DNA of 5,287 nt from Clostridiaceae bacterium (GCA_016302625.1 JAEDNG010000076.1:1-5287); one strand, 5' to 3'; positions 1 through 5,229 are shown, counted from the first letter of the stretch. Numbers and translations: made by a program. The notes: a model not told the origin generated them from the sequence alone.

Positions 1-213
1 ATAATTAACCGCGGCGTATTTATTAAAACAAGCCATATAATGCCCTTTTCAAGGCTGGTTTACGCGCAGAGCTTTTCAACGCCGCTTGCAAAAGCGATGG
101 GACTTGCCGCAGTCAGCCTCAAAGCGGCGCGGAGCCGCGTTATTATTCCGGAATTCAGCGTTAAGGACGTCAATTATTTTATTGATTATCTTGCAAAGGA
201 GGCGGATGGGTGA
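1..213 (+). CDS. ydbS: YdbS-like bacterial PH-domain membrane protein, C-terminal part only
   Basis: The reading frame is open from the first base of the window and ends at TGA 211-213, leaving the last 70 residues of a protein that begins upstream. The fragment looks like the second half of a bPH2 (DUF304) domain: a short G-V-F strand, then a loop with 'MPFSRLVYAQS' matching the family's conserved 'P..RIQ' region, then 'GLAAVSLKAA' strands and a final amphipathic helix (SVKDVNYFIDYLA). No membrane segment is in the visible part; in the family two helices precede the PH domain. The stop overlaps the GTG start of the next gene, which encodes a larger protein of the same family, as in the Bacillus subtilis ydbS-ydbT pair. 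The family assignment rests on this pairing and on motif resemblance. Molecular function is not established. Confidence 0.72.
   Translation: MINRGVFIKTSHIMPFSRLVYAQSFSTPLAKAMGLAAVSLKAARSRVIIPEFSVKDVNYFIDYLAKEADG
195..202 (+). promoter_or_regulatory. Ribosome binding site fixing the GTG start at 210
   Basis: AAAGGAGG lies 7 bases before GTG 210, inside the end of the preceding gene. The near-perfect Shine-Dalgarno match and good spacing support the GTG, which shares its last two bases with the upstream TGA (GTGA overlap) and so implies translational coupling. The next in-frame ATG (residue 11) has no comparable site. Confidence 0.85.
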
Positions 214-1640
214 AAAAAGAATTTAAAGCGCATCCGCTTATGATTGTAAGTCTTATAAAGCCGTTTTTGTTTATACTTATTCTTCCGGTGCTTAAAGGGG
301 TCATTCAGTATATAATTCGCCGCGAGGTTACCGGAGTTTTAACCTTAGAGCTTATAGCATTTATGATTATTTCCTTAATTGCCGGACTCCGTTGTAAATC
401 CTTTCGATTAATATGCGGTAAAACAACCGCTACGGTAAAAGTGGGAATTTTTTTTAAAACAAAATCGGTTATCGGTATAGATAAGCTTTCGTCGGTTCAG
501 ACGGTTCAAAATCCGATTGATGCGGTTTTCCGTTCGGTTACCTATAAAATCAATACCGAAGCGGGACCGAAGGGCAAGCCTGATTTTGAATTTAAGCTAA
601 GCGTTAAGGACAGCGCGCAAGTTTCGGAGCTGTTATACGGTAAACAGAACTATACCGCCGTTAAGTTTTCTGTGATTAAGGTCGCGGCAATGGCTGCTAC
701 CACCTCATCTGCGGTTACGGGAATGATTATCGGCGTTCCTATAATAAATAAAACCGGTAAGCTTTTGGGTCTTGCATTAAGCGATATGCTGTTTAAAGAG
801 ATAAACAATGTTTCGGGTCAGGTAAAATCCTATTTTCCGCCTATTGTAAACACAATTACATTGATTTTTTTGTTAAGCTATGCGGTTTCGTTTGTATATT
901 CGCTTTTTAAATATATTAATTTCAAGCTTTTTCTTGAACATGATAAATTAGAGGTGCGTTCGGGATTCTTTGTCCGCAGCAGAACCGCCTTTAAAAAAGA
1001 TTCGGTAAATGACGTTATTATCGACCAAACTCCGCTTATGAGGGTTTTCAAGCGTTATGCAATGAAGGTAAGCGTCGGAGGATACGGTAATTCAAAGAGC
1101 GAGGCGGCGGTCATAGTTCCGTCGGGCAGACACGGTGAAATTAAACGGCAGTTTTCGATTTATTTCCCGTTTTTGGCTCCGGACGGAAAAACACTTCATG
1201 CAAAGCGCGACAAAATAACAAAGAACCGGTTTTTATACTTTCCGGGGCTTTATTTTGTGATAACGGTTTCGGCGTCGATAGTATTAACCCTGCTGTTTGA
1301 GCGCTTCGGACGGTTAATTTTATTTTTAACATTGGTTGCGTGCTGTATGATACTTTATTACGGACAGCTAAGGCTATTTGAATTTCGTTTTGGAAAGCTA
1401 CGAATGGGAAAGAACGTCTATGCACAGACTATTAAATGGTTTAACACCTGTGAGCTTTACTGTCCGAAAGAAAATGTCGGCGAGATAAAAATTATCCGCA
1501 ATATACCCGATATTCCCCTTAAAACCTGCAAGGTGGTTATAAGCGTTCGTTCAGAAAGCGCAGACAGAATTAAGGTTCGGCATTTGAATTACGCGGAGGT
1601 TAAAAAAAGCATAGAGGAATGTTACGGAATCGAGGTATAA
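210..1640 (+). CDS. ydbT: YdbT-like membrane protein with three bacterial PH domains
   Basis: A 476-residue membrane protein of the YdbT/DUF304 family; B. subtilis YdbT is of similar size. Hydrophobic segments lie at about 13-34, 43-60, 154-178, 213-234, 343-362 and 367-385, in three pairs. Each pair is followed by a beta-rich soluble stretch of bPH2 type: about 65-143 (with 'IGIDKLSSVQTVQNPIDAVF'), about 240-318 (with 'DSVNDVIIDQTPLMRVFKR') and about 390-470. The first two carry the family's 'I..iQ.p..r.f' loop. The third is more divergent. The gene overlaps the upstream YdbS-like gene, so the two probably form one membrane complex. In B. subtilis ydbST belongs to the SigW envelope-stress regulon and has been linked to tolerance of a circular bacteriocin; whether that holds here is inference. 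No catalytic motif is visible. Family call is firm, function open. Confidence 0.85.
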   Translation: MKKEFKAHPLMIVSLIKPFLFILILPVLKGVIQYIIRREVTGVLTLELIAFMIISLIAGLRCKSFRLICGKTTATVKVGIFFKTKSVIGIDKLSSVQTVQNPIDAVFRSVTYKINTEAGPKGKPDFEFKLSVKDSAQVSELLYGKQNYTAVKFSVIKVAAMAATTSSAVTGMIIGVPIINKTGKLLGLALSDMLFKEINNVSGQVKSYFPPIVNTITLIFLLSYAVSFVYSLFKYINFKLFLEHDKLEVRSGFFVRSRTAFKKDSVNDVIIDQTPLMRVFKRYAMKVSVGGYGNSKSEAAVIVPSGRHGEIKRQFSIYFPFLAPDGKTLHAKRDKITKNRFLYFPGLYFVITVSASIVLTLLFERFGRLILFLTLVACCMILYYGQLRLFEFRFGKLRMGKNVYAQTIKWFNTCELYCPKENVGEIKIIRNIPDIPLKTCKVVISVRSESADRIKVRHLNYAEVKKSIEECYGIEV

Positions 1641-1652
1641 TTCCGTGCTTTT
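1624..1652 (+). terminator. Possible weak intrinsic terminator at the end of ydbT
   Basis: ACGGAAT (1624-1630) and ATTCCGT (1640-1646) form a perfect 7-bp stem with a 9-base loop, followed by GC and four Ts. The ydbT stop codon (1638-1640) sits at the loop/stem boundary. The short T run and modest stem suggest partial termination, so read-through into spoVAE cannot be excluded. Confidence 0.42.
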
Positions 1653-1665
1653 AGAAAACACTATA
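1635..1665 (+). promoter_or_regulatory. Candidate sigma-G-type promoter for spoVAE
   Basis: GTATA at 1635-1639 matches the forespore sigma-G -35 pattern (GHATR). CACTATA at 1659-1665 matches 6 of 7 positions of the -10 pattern (CATWHTA). The 19-base spacer is one longer than the usual 18. Known spoVA operons are sigma-G dependent, which is why this was sought. The predicted start, near 1672, falls just before the parS site. No convincing sigma-A promoter was found in this gap. Confidence 0.35.
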
Positions 1666-1674
1666 TAAAAAGAA

Positions 1675-1690
1675 TGTTTCACGTGAAACA
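1675..1690. promoter_or_regulatory. parS: parS centromere site 1 (Spo0J/ParB binding)
   Basis: TGTTTCACGTGAAACA is a perfect 16-bp palindrome and fits the Firmicute parS consensus TGTTNCACGTGAAACA. The symmetry extends to 20 bp here (1673-1692, with flanking AA/TT). It lies in the leader of spoVAE, 23 bases before its ATG, and is identical to a second copy 532 bp downstream. ParB proteins load on such sites and spread as CTP-dependent clamps. Confidence 0.95.
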
Positions 1691-1712
1691 TTAATATAGA
1701 GAGGTTTTCTTT

Positions 1713-2081
1713 ATGCAGATTTTTTTGGATTGCCTTTACGCGTTTTTAGTCGGAGGATTTATCTGTTTAATCGGACAGATTTTGATTGACTACACTAAGC
1801 TTACACCGGCGCGAATACTCGTTTCCTATGTGGTGGCGGGTGTTATTCTTACCGCAATCGGAGTATACGAGCCGATTGTAAAGTTCGCCAGCGCAGGAGC
1901 AACCGTGCCACTTACAGGTTTCGGCTACAGCCTTGCAATGGGAGTTAAGGAAGCAGTTAAGGAATACGGATTTATGGGCGTGCTGTCAGGAGGGTTTACC
2001 GCAACTGCCGCGGGAATTGGCACCGCAGTGGTTTCAGGGTATTTAATGTCTCTGCTGTTTAAGCCGGGGGACAAGACTTAA
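1713..2081 (+). CDS. spoVAE: Stage V sporulation protein AE (SpoVAE, spore DPA channel component)
   Basis: A 122-residue hydrophobic protein matching SpoVAE (the SpoVAEb form) from end to end. It shows 'AFLVGGFICLIGQILIDYTKLTPARIL' near the N-terminus, the signature 'SAGATVPLTGFGYSLAMG' at about 60-77, and 'GGFTATAAGIGTAVVSGYL' at about 93-111. Membrane segments lie at about 6-25, 34-52 and 86-116. Length is normal for the family. SpoVA proteins sit in the spore inner membrane and move dipicolinic acid with calcium into the forespore during sporulation and out during germination. The ATG has an AGAGAGG site 8 bases upstream. The usual partners spoVAC and spoVAD are not adjacent: the neighbours are ydbT upstream and soj downstream, and the gene has its own terminator. 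It may therefore be a detached or extra copy; the rest of the genome is not visible. Confidence 0.93.
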   Translation: MQIFLDCLYAFLVGGFICLIGQILIDYTKLTPARILVSYVVAGVILTAIGVYEPIVKFASAGATVPLTGFGYSLAMGVKEAVKEYGFMGVLSGGFTATAAGIGTAVVSGYLMSLLFKPGDKT

Positions 2082-2097
2082 TTCGGAATTCGGAATT
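2080..2097. repeat. Short tandem repeat, AATTCGG x2 plus AATT
   Basis: Two exact 7-bp units (2080-2086, 2087-2093) and a partial third (2094-2097) begin inside the spoVAE stop codon and run up to the terminator hairpin. No function is evident; it may be simple slippage or part of a dispersed intergenic repeat. Confidence 0.6.
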
Positions 2098-2101
2098 ATT
2101 T

Positions 2102-2134
2102 AAAAGCCTACCTTTATGCAAGGGGGCTTTTTTT
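2102..2134 (+). terminator. Intrinsic terminator of spoVAE
   Basis: AAAAGCC (2102-2108) pairs with GGCTTTT (2125-2131) and CCTT pairs with AAGG inside, separated by a small internal loop (TA against G) and closed by the 5-base loop TATGC. Seven Ts (2128-2134) follow. This separates spoVAE from the soj-spo0J operon. Confidence 0.82.
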
Positions 2135-2153
2135 AATAATACACAATCCGCTA

Positions 2154-2182
2154 TTTACTTTTAAAGCGCTTACTGGTATAAT
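2154..2182 (+). promoter_or_regulatory. Sigma-A promoter of soj-spo0J with extended -10
   Basis: TTTACT (2154-2159, 4 of 6 to TTGACA) is followed after exactly 17 bases by a perfect TATAAT (2177-2182), preceded by TGG, which gives an extended -10. Transcription would start near 2189, placing parS site 2 about 18 bases into the transcript. A second TATAAT at 2195-2200 lacks a matching -35. Confidence 0.72.
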
Positions 2183-2206
2183 AATCAGGTATCATATAAT
2201 AGTTGA

Positions 2207-2222
2207 TGTTTCACGTGAAACA
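2207..2222. promoter_or_regulatory. parS: parS centromere site 2, in the soj leader
   Basis: This is the same perfect TGTTTCACGTGAAACA as site 1; symmetry extends to 18 bp (A/T on the flanks). It lies between the soj promoter and the soj ribosome binding site, one base upstream of the latter. Spo0J bound here could affect operon transcription as well as nucleate the partition complex; that regulatory role is inference. Confidence 0.95.
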
Positions 2223-2223
2223 T

Positions 2224-2231
2224 AAAGGAGG
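2224..2231 (+). promoter_or_regulatory. Ribosome binding site fixing the soj GTG start at 2239
   Basis: AAAGGAGG lies 7 bases before GTG 2239. The frame is open further upstream (TTG 2203, ATG 2206), but those starts lie at or before parS and have no Shine-Dalgarno sequence. Translation from them would add the parS-encoded residues FHVKH, a common artefact of automated calls. Confidence 0.88.
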
Positions 2232-2238
2232 ACTGACA

Positions 2239-3009
2239 GTGGGCAAAATCATTGCCATAGTCAATCAGAAAGGCGGAGTCGGCAAAACCACAACTGCGGT
2301 AAATCTTGCGTCGGGGGTCGGACTTGCCGGTAAAAAAGTATTGCTTGTAGACGCCGATCCGCAGGGGAATTCCACAAGCGGCTTTGGAATTAATAAAAAA
2401 CAGGTAAAAACCACCTCGTATGAAATGCTTATAGGAACAGGAAAGCTTGAAAGCGCGGTTATAAAAACCGAGTTTAAAAATGTTGATGTTGTGCCGTCGT
2501 CAATGGATTTAGCGGCGGCCGAGGTCGATTTGATTGAAATAGAGCACCGCGAGGCACAGCTTAAAATGGCGCTTGCGGCTTCAAGAGATAATTACGATTA
2601 CATATTTATCGACTGCCCGCCTTCGTTGGGCTTGATTACAATAAACGCGCTCAACGCGAGCGATACGGTTTTAGTGCCTATCCAGTGTGAGTATTTCGCG
2701 CTTGAGGGACTTTCTCAGCTAATGGCGTCGGTTCGACAGGTTAAACGCCTGTACAATCCCACCCTTGAAATTGAGGGAATAGTCCTTACAATGTATGACG
2801 GGCGGCTCAACTTAACCGGTCAGGTGGTCAGCGAAATTAAAAAGTATTTTGCGAATAAGCTCTATAAGACGGTCATTCCGCGTGCGGTCAGACTGTCCGA
2901 AGCTCCAAGCTACGGTATGCCGATACAGTATTACGACAAACGCTCAAAGGGCAGCGAGGCGTATACCGACCTTGCAAAGGAATTTTTAAAGAAGAACAGG
3001 AGAATGTAA
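2239..3009 (+). CDS. soj: Chromosome-partitioning ATPase Soj (ParA)
   Basis: A 256-residue ParA/MinD-type ATPase of normal chromosomal Soj length, starting at GTG (MGKIIAIVNQ). The deviant Walker A motif KGGVGKTTT is at 11-19, with both the signature lysine (K11) and the P-loop lysine (K16). 'VLLVDADPQGNSTSGFG' (34-50) holds the Walker A' aspartates D38 and D40. Walker B is 'YIFIDCPPSLG' (121-131, D125). The C-terminal 'RLSEAPSYGMPI...KGSEAYTDLAKEFL' is typical of the family. ATP-bound Soj dimers bind DNA non-specifically, and Spo0J stimulates their ATPase activity. In B. subtilis Soj also modulates DnaA and replication initiation. The gene leads an operon with spo0J, 1 base apart. The rsmG (gidB) gene often found upstream in Firmicutes is replaced here by spoVAE. 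No key residue is missing. Confidence 0.96.
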   Translation: MGKIIAIVNQKGGVGKTTTAVNLASGVGLAGKKVLLVDADPQGNSTSGFGINKKQVKTTSYEMLIGTGKLESAVIKTEFKNVDVVPSSMDLAAAEVDLIEIEHREAQLKMALAASRDNYDYIFIDCPPSLGLITINALNASDTVLVPIQCEYFALEGLSQLMASVRQVKRLYNPTLEIEGIVLTMYDGRLNLTGQVVSEIKKYFANKLYKTVIPRAVRLSEAPSYGMPIQYYDKRSKGSEAYTDLAKEFLKKNRRM

Positions 3010-3010
3010 A

Positions 3011-3859
3011 ATGGCAGCAAAAAAAGGCGGTCTCGGCAGGGGACTTGACTCCCTGTTTAATGAAAACGCGACCGACAGCGACAGCGCCGTTAAGGTTAAT
3101 ATAAACGATATCGAGCCTAACCGAGATCAGCCGCGAAAGGATTTTGACGAGGCGGCGATTTCCGAGCTTGCGGACAGTATTGCTCAGCATGGTCTTATAC
3201 AACCTATTGTGGTGAGACCGACAACAGACGGAAGATATAGTATAATTGCGGGTGAACGCCGCTGGCGTGCCTGCCGTCTCGCGGGACTCAACGAGGTTCC
3301 TGTAATAGTAAAGGACGCAGACGAGCAGACTTTGATGGAGATAGCGCTGATTGAAAACCTCCAGCGTGAGGATTTGAATGCGGTTGAGGAAGCGCTCGGT
3401 TATCGCTCGTTAATCGACGGCTACGGGCTTACCCAGGACGAGGTCGCAAAGCGCATGGGAAAATCGAGAAGTGCGGTTACAAACGCTCTGCGCCTGCTTT
3501 CCCTTAACGAAACCGAGTTAGAGGCGCTCCGCCGGGGAACGATCTCGGCAGGACATGCCCGCGCTTTGCTTTCTTGTGAGGATAATGAAATTCGTTCTAA
3601 AATGCTGCTTGCGGCTGCGGACGGCGCATCTGTCCGCGAGCTTGAAAAAATGTCCGCAGCGGCAAAAAAAGCAAAGAAAAGCAAAACAAAAGAAAACACC
3701 GAGAAGCCAACCTTTTACAGCGAGGTTGAGCTGTCCCTTAAAAACGAGCTGCATCGCAAGGTGAGTATAACACCAAACGGAAAGGGTAAGGGCACTATTA
3801 CGATAGAGTTCTTCAGCGACGACGAGCTTTCCGATTTTGCCCGCCGTCTGGCTGAATAA
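3011..3859 (+). CDS. spo0J: Chromosome-partitioning protein Spo0J (ParB)
   Basis: A 282-residue ParB with all expected parts. The basic N-terminal motif 'KKGGLGRGLDSLF' (4-16) is the peptide that stimulates the ParA ATPase. The ParB/Srx CTP-binding domain (about 28-125) includes 'QPIVVRP' (64-70), the 'GERRWRAC' box (81-88) and 'ENLQRED' (115-121). The parS-reading helix-turn-helix is at about 139-162 ('LTQDEVAKRMGKSRSAVTNALR'), followed by the linker helix motif 'AGHARALL' (180-187). A lysine-rich linker (about 216-232) leads to a C-terminal dimerisation domain. The protein binds parS (two sites lie just upstream), spreads as a CTP-dependent clamp and recruits SMC. The ATG is 1 base after the soj stop, with AGGAGA inside the end of soj, so translation is probably coupled. 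The full motif set argues for Spo0J rather than the related Noc. Confidence 0.96.
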   Translation: MAAKKGGLGRGLDSLFNENATDSDSAVKVNINDIEPNRDQPRKDFDEAAISELADSIAQHGLIQPIVVRPTTDGRYSIIAGERRWRACRLAGLNEVPVIVKDADEQTLMEIALIENLQREDLNAVEEALGYRSLIDGYGLTQDEVAKRMGKSRSAVTNALRLLSLNETELEALRRGTISAGHARALLSCEDNEIRSKMLLAAADGASVRELEKMSAAAKKAKKSKTKENTEKPTFYSEVELSLKNELHRKVSITPNGKGKGTITIEFFSDDELSDFARRLAE

Positions 3860-3924
3860 GTATATGACAAAAAGGCTGAAAAAAATAATCCCCAACCGGC
3901 ATTTTCGGCGCAGACCGCCTCCGA

Positions 3925-3957
3925 TTTTAATTGTTAATTAATAATTAGCAATTAAAA
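3925..3957. repeat. 33-bp AT-rich inverted repeat upstream of the transporter
   Basis: Two 16-bp arms (3925-3940 and 3942-3957) are complementary around a single central A, with one mismatch (T3934 against G3948, a wobble pair in RNA). The right arm runs directly into the transporter's ribosome binding site (AAAAGGGG, 3954-3961). It could be an operator, a cruciform or a dispersed intergenic palindrome. GC content is too low for a normal terminator. The rest of the gap (3860-3924) shows no clear promoter or terminator. Confidence 0.7.
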
Positions 3958-3968
3958 GGGGATATATT

Positions 3969-4877
3969 ATGTGGTTTATTTTATCTTTAGTTACAATTAT
4001 GTTCTGGGGCGGCTCCGACCTCTTTTCAAAAATGGGGTCAAAGCCGACCGATAAATACAGTCATTGGAAAATTGTTATCGCTGTCGGTACAGTTATGGGG
4101 CTTCACGCGACCTTTGAACTGCTGACCGGTACCGAGTTCCATCCGATAGATTTTATCAAATACTCACCGGCGATAATATTCTATGTTTCCTCGATGATTT
4201 TAGGCTATGTCGGACTGCGTTACATAATGCTGTCGGTTTCCTCGCCGATTTGCAACTCCTCGGGCGCGGTCGCCTGTATCCTTTGTCTTATATTTTTACG
4301 CCAGATGCCCGATATATTAAGCTGGATAGGAATTGTGCTTGTCTGCGTCGGAGTTGTGGGACTTGCTTTCATTGAGAAAAAATACGACGATGAAGTGCAC
4401 GAGCTTGCAAGCAGACCCGAAAACAAGAAGTTTAAAAGCGGTTTTATCGCGGTGTTTTTCCCGATTTTCTATTGCCTGCTTGACGGAATGGGCACCTTTG
4501 CCGACGCGTTGCTGCTCGACAAGGGCTATGTAAACGAGGACTCTGCAAATATCGCCTACGAATATACCTTTTTTATTCTCGCGGTAATTGCATTCATATA
4601 TATATATGTAATAAAGAGGGAAAAGCCCGACCGCAAATGGGATACGCCTAAGTGGCTGGGCGCCTGCTGTGAAACCGCGGGACAGTTCGCGTATATTTAC
4701 GCGATAGGAGACAACCCGACCGTCGCCGCGCCGATGATTTCGGCTTACTGTGTTTTCTCGGTGATACTTTCCCGCATTTTCTTAAAGGAAAAGCTTCGCG
4801 CTAAGCACTATCTTATAATCTGCACTGTCTTCCTCGGAATTATTATGATGGGTATTTCAGAGGGTCTGGCGGAATAA
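3969..4877 (+). CDS. EamA/DMT-superfamily transporter, substrate unknown
   Basis: A 302-residue integral membrane protein with ten predicted helices in two five-helix halves, the usual size and layout of the drug/metabolite transporter superfamily. Segments lie at about 2-17, 34-52, 67-83, 87-110, 116-135, 157-176, 194-214, 228-246, 251-270 and 281-297. The N-terminal 'IMFWGGSDLFSKMG' and the ends of both halves ('SWIGIVLVCVGVVGLAFIEKK' and 'KHYLIICTVFLGIIMMGI') are typical EamA features. A charged cytoplasmic linker (about 136-156) joins the halves. Such proteins export or import small metabolites such as amino acids, sugars or drugs; nothing visible fixes the substrate. The ATG has AAAAGGGG 7 bases upstream. 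It stands alone: 109 bases after spo0J, with a hairpin terminator directly after its stop. Confidence 0.8.
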   Translation: MWFILSLVTIMFWGGSDLFSKMGSKPTDKYSHWKIVIAVGTVMGLHATFELLTGTEFHPIDFIKYSPAIIFYVSSMILGYVGLRYIMLSVSSPICNSSGAVACILCLIFLRQMPDILSWIGIVLVCVGVVGLAFIEKKYDDEVHELASRPENKKFKSGFIAVFFPIFYCLLDGMGTFADALLLDKGYVNEDSANIAYEYTFFILAVIAFIYIYVIKREKPDRKWDTPKWLGACCETAGQFAYIYAIGDNPTVAAPMISAYCVFSVILSRIFLKEKLRAKHYLIICTVFLGIIMMGISEGLAE

Positions 4878-4917
4878 AAAAACCGCACGGTCAAAATTGA
4901 CCGTGCGGTAGTTTATT
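4876..4917. terminator. Bidirectional intrinsic terminator between transporter and XRE gene
   Basis: Perfect 13-bp arms (4882-4894, 4897-4909) enclose two As. On the minus strand the stem is followed by seven Ts (4882-4876), making it a strong terminator for the XRE gene, whose stop is 3 bases away. On the plus strand it is followed by AGTTTATTT, a weaker tail that can still end the transporter transcript. Confidence 0.9.
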
Positions 4918-5137
4918 TGCCGCTTTTCGGATAAGGTTTCGTTTCGTCGGTCAGACCAAGCAGATAATCAACGCTTGTCCCGTAGTAGTTTGCCAAAGTG
5001 ATTAATACCTCTGCAGTAAGTGACAGCTTGCCGAGTTCATAATTTGAATATGTTGTCTGATGAACACCTAAAAGCTTTGCAAGAGCGGTTTGGTTTAAAT
5101 CTCTGTCCTCGCGCATATCTCTCAAACGGTTATACAT
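4913..5137 (-). CDS. XRE-family helix-turn-helix repressor (small)
   Basis: A 74-residue protein consisting almost entirely of a Cro/CI-type (HTH_3) DNA-binding domain. Helix 2 is 'NQTALAKLLGV' (15-25), and the recognition helix is 'HQTTYSNYELGK' (26-37). 'LSLTAEVLITLANYYGTSVDYLLGLTDE' (38-65) is the usual domain end. A short polar tail follows, with no separate dimerisation or peptidase domain. An in-frame GTG at 5146 would add three residues, but it lies within the ribosome binding site of ATG 5137, so the ATG is preferred. The gene is divergent from a gene at 5230, and two operator-like palindromes lie between them. The simplest reading is a repressor of that gene and perhaps of itself. 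Such regulators are common in prophages and integrative elements but also stand alone. The promoter is not clear: CATAAT (5162-5157, minus strand) is a possible -10 without a good -35. Confidence 0.9.
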   Translation of the reverse strand: MYNRLRDMREDRDLNQTALAKLLGVHQTTYSNYELGKLSLTAEVLITLANYYGTSVDYLLGLTDETKPYPKSGK

Positions 5138-5144
5138 AACAAAC

Positions 5145-5150
5145 ACCTCT
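5145..5150 (-). promoter_or_regulatory. Ribosome binding site fixing the XRE start at ATG 5137
   Basis: Read on the minus strand, AGAGGT (5150-5145) lies 7 bases before ATG 5137-5135. It overlaps the alternative GTG at 5146, which has no Shine-Dalgarno sequence of its own. Confidence 0.75.
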
Positions 5151-5164
5151 AATGTTATTATGCT

Positions 5165-5183
5165 TTAAGCGAATATCTCTTAT
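5165..5183. promoter_or_regulatory. Operator O1, XRE-type pseudo-palindrome
   Basis: The 19-bp site TTAAGCGAATATCTCTTAT fits the dyad TTAAG-n-GA-nnn-TC-n-CTTAA at all but the last base. It abuts the -35 box of the plus-strand promoter, sharing base 5183. Its left half is the exact reverse complement of the right half of O2. Assignment to the neighbouring XRE protein is inference. Confidence 0.68.
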
Positions 5184-5211
5184 TGACTTTTAAGTGATAT
5201 TCGCTTAAAAT
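5183..5211 (+). promoter_or_regulatory. Sigma-A promoter of the gene at 5230
   Basis: TTGACT (5183-5188, 5 of 6) and TAAAAT (5206-5211, 5 of 6) are separated by exactly 17 bases. Transcription would start near 5218, at the GAGGTGAT ribosome binding site, giving a very short leader. Operator O2 fills the spacer and overlaps the -10, so a bound repressor should block polymerase. Confidence 0.78.
5190..5208. promoter_or_regulatory. Operator O2, XRE-type pseudo-palindrome over the -10 box
   Basis: The 19-bp site TTAAGTGATATTCGCTTAA fits the full dyad TTAAG-n-GA-nnn-TC-n-CTTAA. Its centre is 25 bp from that of O1. Together O1 and O2 contain a perfect 14-bp inverted repeat (5164-5177 against 5196-5209). 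Confidence 0.72.
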
Positions 5212-5229
5212 TGAAATGAGGTGATTTTA

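Noticed and set aside
2195..2200. Second TATAAT upstream of soj as an additional promoter
   Set aside because: No -35-like hexamer lies 16-18 bases upstream; the TATAAT at 2177-2182 has both a -35 and an extended -10.
2203..2238. Upstream extension of soj from TTG 2203 or ATG 2206, adding MMFHVKHKGGLTV
   Set aside because: The extension is encoded by parS and the ribosome binding site; there is no Shine-Dalgarno sequence before it, while GTG 2239 has an ideal one and gives the normal Soj N-terminus.
3518..3895. Long minus-strand open frame across the 3' part of spo0J (and similar antisense frames over ydbT, soj and the transporter)
   Set aside because: These lie opposite well-supported genes, lack ribosome binding sites and resemble no protein family; they are shadow frames.
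3905..3928. Hairpin after spo0J (GGCG/CGCC with a 5-base loop, then TTTT) as a terminator of soj-spo0J
   Set aside because: The stem is only 4 bp and extension needs a bulge; the T run is short. Not convincing as a terminator.
3864..3941. A 25-codon ORF encoding a very basic peptide (MTKRLKKIIPNRHFRRRPPP...)
   Set aside because: It has no ribosome binding site, ends inside the AT-rich palindrome, and its composition is what a short random frame could give. No support beyond an open frame.
5138..5146. GTG 5146 as the start of the XRE gene (adding MFV)
   Set aside because: The GTG overlaps the Shine-Dalgarno sequence that serves ATG 5137 and has none of its own.
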